From: a virus | Strand: one strand, 5' to 3' | Virus record (IMG/VR): IMGVR_UViG_3300049810_000833 | Coordinates: 1 to 27,107 of that record | DNA length: 27,107 bases | Shown: in pieces, positions 24,720-27,107 of the stretch | How the letters are laid out: each line of letters starts with the position of its first letter | How positions within the stretch are numbered: position 1 is the stretch's first letter | Notes under the pieces: model-generated | The model's input: the letters and a program-made list of their open reading frames with translations, nothing else | Databases searched by the model: none | What the model was told of the DNA's origin: nothing | Made by a program: the position numbers and the translations under genes

Positions 24720-24991
24720 TGAAACCAATTACTTATATATCTGATCCAAGCCATTCGTACCTAAAGATTGATGTACGCACTGTAGAGAACCTAGGGTTCA
24801 TGAACAAGATCTCTGAGTACTCGTTCTTCAATAATAAGTATGTGTGGTTAGAGTGCGACTGTGATTCACAATTATACTTTGATGCTTTAGACGAACGCGG
24901 TCTAGCAGAACCTACTATCTATATGGAGACTCTTAATGAACAAGCTCCATTCAGATTATACCCACGGTTCTCTGCGAAGGTTGCGGCATAA
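24719..24991 (+). CDS. Conserved hypothetical phage protein
   Basis: 90 aa. The pattern ITYISDPSHSYLKIDVRTVE, ISEYSFFNNKYVWLECDCDS followed by YFDALDERG resembles a small family I have seen in phages and plasmids (from memory), with the motif YxWLExDCD. The acidic cluster ECDCD is notable but does not prove metal binding. It forms a two-gene early unit with the preceding 90-aa gene. Confidence 0.68.
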   Translation: MKPITYISDPSHSYLKIDVRTVENLGFMNKISEYSFFNNKYVWLECDCDSQLYFDALDERGLAEPTIYMETLNEQAPFRLYPRFSAKVAA

Positions 24992-25008
24992 AAAATTTTT
25001 AAAAACGC

Positions 25009-25070
25009 TTGACAAAAGTTGCACTGTATATTATAATGGTTACATAAATTGATAAAGAGAGATAAAAATT
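25009..25070 (+). promoter_or_regulatory. Early promoter-leader cassette 2
   Basis: TTGACA 25009-25014, 17-bp spacer, TATAAT 25032-25037, then GGTTACATAAATTGATAAAG identical to cassette 1, ending GAGAGATAAAAATT before the ATG. It drives the ParB-like gene. Confidence 0.9.
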
Positions 25071-26270
25071 ATGAAAGTTTCGCTGATAAATTCAAGTCCT
25101 AAATCGAAAGATAAATTTCCCTCCAAAGGTAATGGAAAAGGAAAGTACAAAGCGAGCATAGTTCCCGAATCACAAGGAATGACTATTTCAAAGGATAATC
25201 GCGATGGAACATTTATCCTTATAAAAGATATCGTTTTAAAAACTAAAGATGGGAAATATGTTCCTGGCGACCATCCCACAGCCATTCATCAAAATGTTAG
25301 TAGATCTAAGGGTTACAATCCCGATAAGGTAAGAAAATTCGAAGACATTATAAAACGTGGTGAATTTAAACATGGAGATGATGTTCCTCCAGTGGTTGTC
25401 AAATTACGTAATGGCAAATACAGACTAGTTTCTGGTCATCATCGTTTTGAAGCACATTATAATGTTGGGTGTGCATATATGTTCGTTATCATAGTGGAGT
25501 TTAACGATTGCGAAAACTTCAACGCTGAATATTGGTTATACACGTGGCAAGACATTGAGAATAAAGAAGACAAAAACAAAGTTGACAAAGAAGTTCGAAC
25601 CGAAGACGATATAATCAGTAATATTCTTCATTGTTGTAGACAAGGTTTAGTAGACGTTACTAATGAAGAGGAGATAAAAACAGTCTTAGTTCATAGAGGT
25701 ATTTCAAGAAAGAGTAGCAAATTCTTGCCAATGTTACGGACAATTCAAAGAGAAAGTGGAAAATATAAAGGAATTCCTCGCGTATATACAGACGCTGATA
25801 AACATTTGGAAGATCATGGATTAGAAAGTGACGTAAATGTTTTAACCCCTGTGATGATGGAAAGTAAAAGTGGAAAGGATTCAGATAGAGATCCAAGATG
25901 GATACGCAGAGTTTTAAACCTCTCCAAAGTAATTGATAAGGTTAAACCAATTATTTCTTACTTTCACTGGGATGGATTATTAACTAAAGAAATAATCAAA
26001 GTTAGAGAAGTTAAAGATTCACAAATTATGATTCAAGAAGTAGATAAGGCTCTAGACCTTCTATCTTTTATTAAAGATGGTGGACTTAGACGTATTGATC
26101 TTCGTTATCTTCCTCAAATTGAAGGGGATGATGAAGATTATGTAAGCGCTGATCCCGAAACTTGGGAAAAGCAAATTCAAGAAATTGAAGGCAAGATAAA
26201 AGCTTGGGAAAAAAAGCATTTACTAAGAAAGCGATATCCTAAGAAAAAAATAACAGCGATAGCGGCTTGA
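25071..26270 (+). CDS. ParB/Srx-fold (ParB-like nuclease domain) protein
   Basis: 399 aa. The ParB N-terminal-type core is visible: KVRKFEDIIKRGE (86-98), VPPVVVKLRNGKYRLVSGHH (105-124) and SGHHRFEAHYNVG (121-133). GHHR occupies the place of the nucleotide-contacting GxxR box. The C-terminal 260 residues are charged and helical (EDDIISNILHCCRQG, WEKQIQEIEGKIKAWEKKHL) and show no ParB helix-turn-helix that I can identify. No ParA gene is nearby. In phages, proteins with this fold act as nucleases, ATP/CTP-binding switches or DNA-modifying partners; which applies here is open. It has a private promoter cassette, and its stop TGA lies in the next -35 box. Confidence 0.7.
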   Translation: MKVSLINSSPKSKDKFPSKGNGKGKYKASIVPESQGMTISKDNRDGTFILIKDIVLKTKDGKYVPGDHPTAIHQNVSRSKGYNPDKVRKFEDIIKRGEFKHGDDVPPVVVKLRNGKYRLVSGHHRFEAHYNVGCAYMFVIIVEFNDCENFNAEYWLYTWQDIENKEDKNKVDKEVRTEDDIISNILHCCRQGLVDVTNEEEIKTVLVHRGISRKSSKFLPMLRTIQRESGKYKGIPRVYTDADKHLEDHGLESDVNVLTPVMMESKSGKDSDRDPRWIRRVLNLSKVIDKVKPIISYFHWDGLLTKEIIKVREVKDSQIMIQEVDKALDLLSFIKDGGLRRIDLRYLPQIEGDDEDYVSADPETWEKQIQEIEGKIKAWEKKHLLRKRYPKKKITAIAA

Positions 26271-26323
26271 CAAAAGTTGTTTCATATACTATAATGGTTA
26301 CATAAGTTAATGGGAAAAAAGAA
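26267..26323 (+). promoter_or_regulatory. Early promoter-leader cassette 3
   Basis: TTGACA 26267-26272, 17-bp spacer, TATAAT 26290-26295, then GGTTACATAAG. The leader diverges after that (TTAATGGGAAAAAAGAA). It contains a five-codon mini-ORF (ATG at 26310) whose TGA overlaps the main ATG at 26324. The ParB-like gene's stop overlaps the -35 box. Confidence 0.88.
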
Positions 26324-26950
26324 ATGACAAAAAGTAAATCAGAACATGAAAAGAAAGCAAAGGCCTACACAGAACTTGCTTACACTGAAATTGAAGGCTT
26401 AGTTAGAGATCACATGGATGATAATGGTCATATTTGTCGTTACAAGATGATGGGGACAACACATGGTTTCTATGATAAAGTTTTTTCTGTTCCTTATTGG
26501 CAGGAAGATGATACTGGAATTATGACAGAAAAAGCTAGAAACGCGGTGTGCAATAAAAATAAGTTTGATGAGAAAATCAAAACCACTAAAGATCATTTTA
26601 TAACTCCACAAACTATCGCTCGTATGATAATAGAAAATTGGGAAGACTTCGAAGGGGGATTAGGGTCTGCTGGATTTTTATTATTCAATGAGATATTTCA
26701 ATATTGTAGAAAAACAATATTAGTGACAAATAGCGAAAACACTCAACTTTCAAACTTTACTTGTAATAAGGACGGAATTTTTTATTTGGAAATGGGTTTT
26801 ATGGAACGATACAAACACTTATTCGATTACGTTTTTATTGGTAATGGCACTAAAAGAATGTCTACAGATTATTTGGAAGAGATGTTAGATATTCCACAAT
26901 ATATTTTAGAAAAAGAAAAATATTATTTACGCTTGCCAAAAGTTGCCTAA
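26324..26950 (+). CDS. Unknown early protein, possible nuclease
   Basis: 208 aa. I do not recognise the family. Residues about 85-105 (KTTKDHFITPQTIARMIIEN) include a DHFxxP string that recalls the first His of HNH-type fingers, but the remaining metal ligands are not clear, so nuclease function is only a suggestion. The middle (LGSAGFLLFNEIFQYCRKTI) is hydrophobic and helical; the N-terminus is lysine-rich. The gene has its own promoter cassette, and the -35 box of the next cassette lies inside its last codons. It sits next to the ParB-like gene, but the two have separate promoters. Confidence 0.6.
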   Translation: MTKSKSEHEKKAKAYTELAYTEIEGLVRDHMDDNGHICRYKMMGTTHGFYDKVFSVPYWQEDDTGIMTEKARNAVCNKNKFDEKIKTTKDHFITPQTIARMIIENWEDFEGGLGSAGFLLFNEIFQYCRKTILVTNSENTQLSNFTCNKDGIFYLEMGFMERYKHLFDYVFIGNGTKRMSTDYLEEMLDIPQYILEKEKYYLRLPKVA

Positions 26951-26998
26951 TGTATTATAATGGTTACATAAATTGATAAAGAGAGAGAGAAAAAAGTT
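26933..26998 (+). promoter_or_regulatory. Early promoter-leader cassette 4
   Basis: TTGCCA (one mismatch) 26933-26938, 17-bp spacer, TATAAT 26956-26961, then GGTTACATAAATTGATAAAG and GAGAGAGAGA before the ATG at 26999. The -35 box is inside the coding end of the 208-aa gene. Confidence 0.86.
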
Positions 26999-27107
26999 AT
27001 GGCATATGTATCCCAAGAAGACAAAAAGAATCTAGCCCCTGCGATCAAAGCAGTTCTAAAGAAGTATAACGTCAAAGCGTCAATCGCTGTTCGTCATCAC
27101 TCTACCC
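26999..27107 (+). CDS. Conserved T4-like marine phage hypothetical protein (partial)
   Basis: Only the first 36 codons are in the window: MAYVSQEDKKNLAPAIKAVL followed by KKYNVKASIAVRHHST. I recall this N-terminus as that of a widespread small protein of T4-like marine phages and some bacteria, function unknown. The ATG at 26999 follows cassette 4 and a GAGAGAGAGA ribosome site. The gene is cut by the right edge. Confidence 0.75.
   Translation, partial: MAYVSQEDKKNLAPAIKAVLKKYNVKASIAVRHHST

Overview
The window looks like part of a T4-type (myovirus) bacteriophage genome, AT-rich and close in flavour to marine T4-like phages such as cyanophages and pelagiphages. The evidence is the baseplate wedge run gp25-gp6-(gp7 slot)-gp8, a giant protein that looks like the DUF4815 virion family, exact T4-type late promoters (TATAAATA), and a gene at the right edge of a type I associate with T4-like marine phages. 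The host cannot be read from the window. I saw no tRNA, integrase, IS element or CRISPR array, and no gene-free stretch over 300 bases.

Left four fifths (1-22217), all on the minus strand, is the late virion module. In transcription order it runs: gp25, gp6, a conserved wedge-type protein in the gp7 position, two fibre-like proteins (295 and 405 aa), a 919-aa collagen-like fibre, a 2OG-Fe(II) oxygenase, a family-2-type glycosyltransferase, gp8, a 1701-aa DUF4815-like protein, a small coiled-coil protein, a central-fibre-like protein, two small proteins with a 'YGL' head, a tail fibre assembly chaperone-like protein, and a very long repeat protein that runs off the left edge. Four exact TATAAATA late promoters stand before gp25, the 295-aa protein, gp8 and the left-edge protein.

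Right fifth (22356-27107), all on the plus strand, is a block of small early-type genes: an SH3-like 54-aa protein, several hypotheticals, two HNH nucleases, a ParB/Srx-fold protein and an unknown 208-aa protein. They are driven by sigma70-type promoters, every one with a 17-bp spacer. Four of these share a near-identical initial transcribed leader. The strand switch at 22218-22355 is a divergent control region, late to the left and early to the right.

The most interesting unit is 12472-16709: a collagen-like fibre followed at once by an oxygenase and a glycosyltransferase whose genes overlap by one base. Collagens are hydroxylated by 2OG oxygenases and then glycosylated, so this is a candidate fibre-modification cassette inserted among the baseplate genes. 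That role is inferred from family and neighbourhood and is not shown by the sequence. A nine-G tract sits between fibre and oxygenase. The fibre genes also share head, middle and tail motifs in a mix-and-match pattern.
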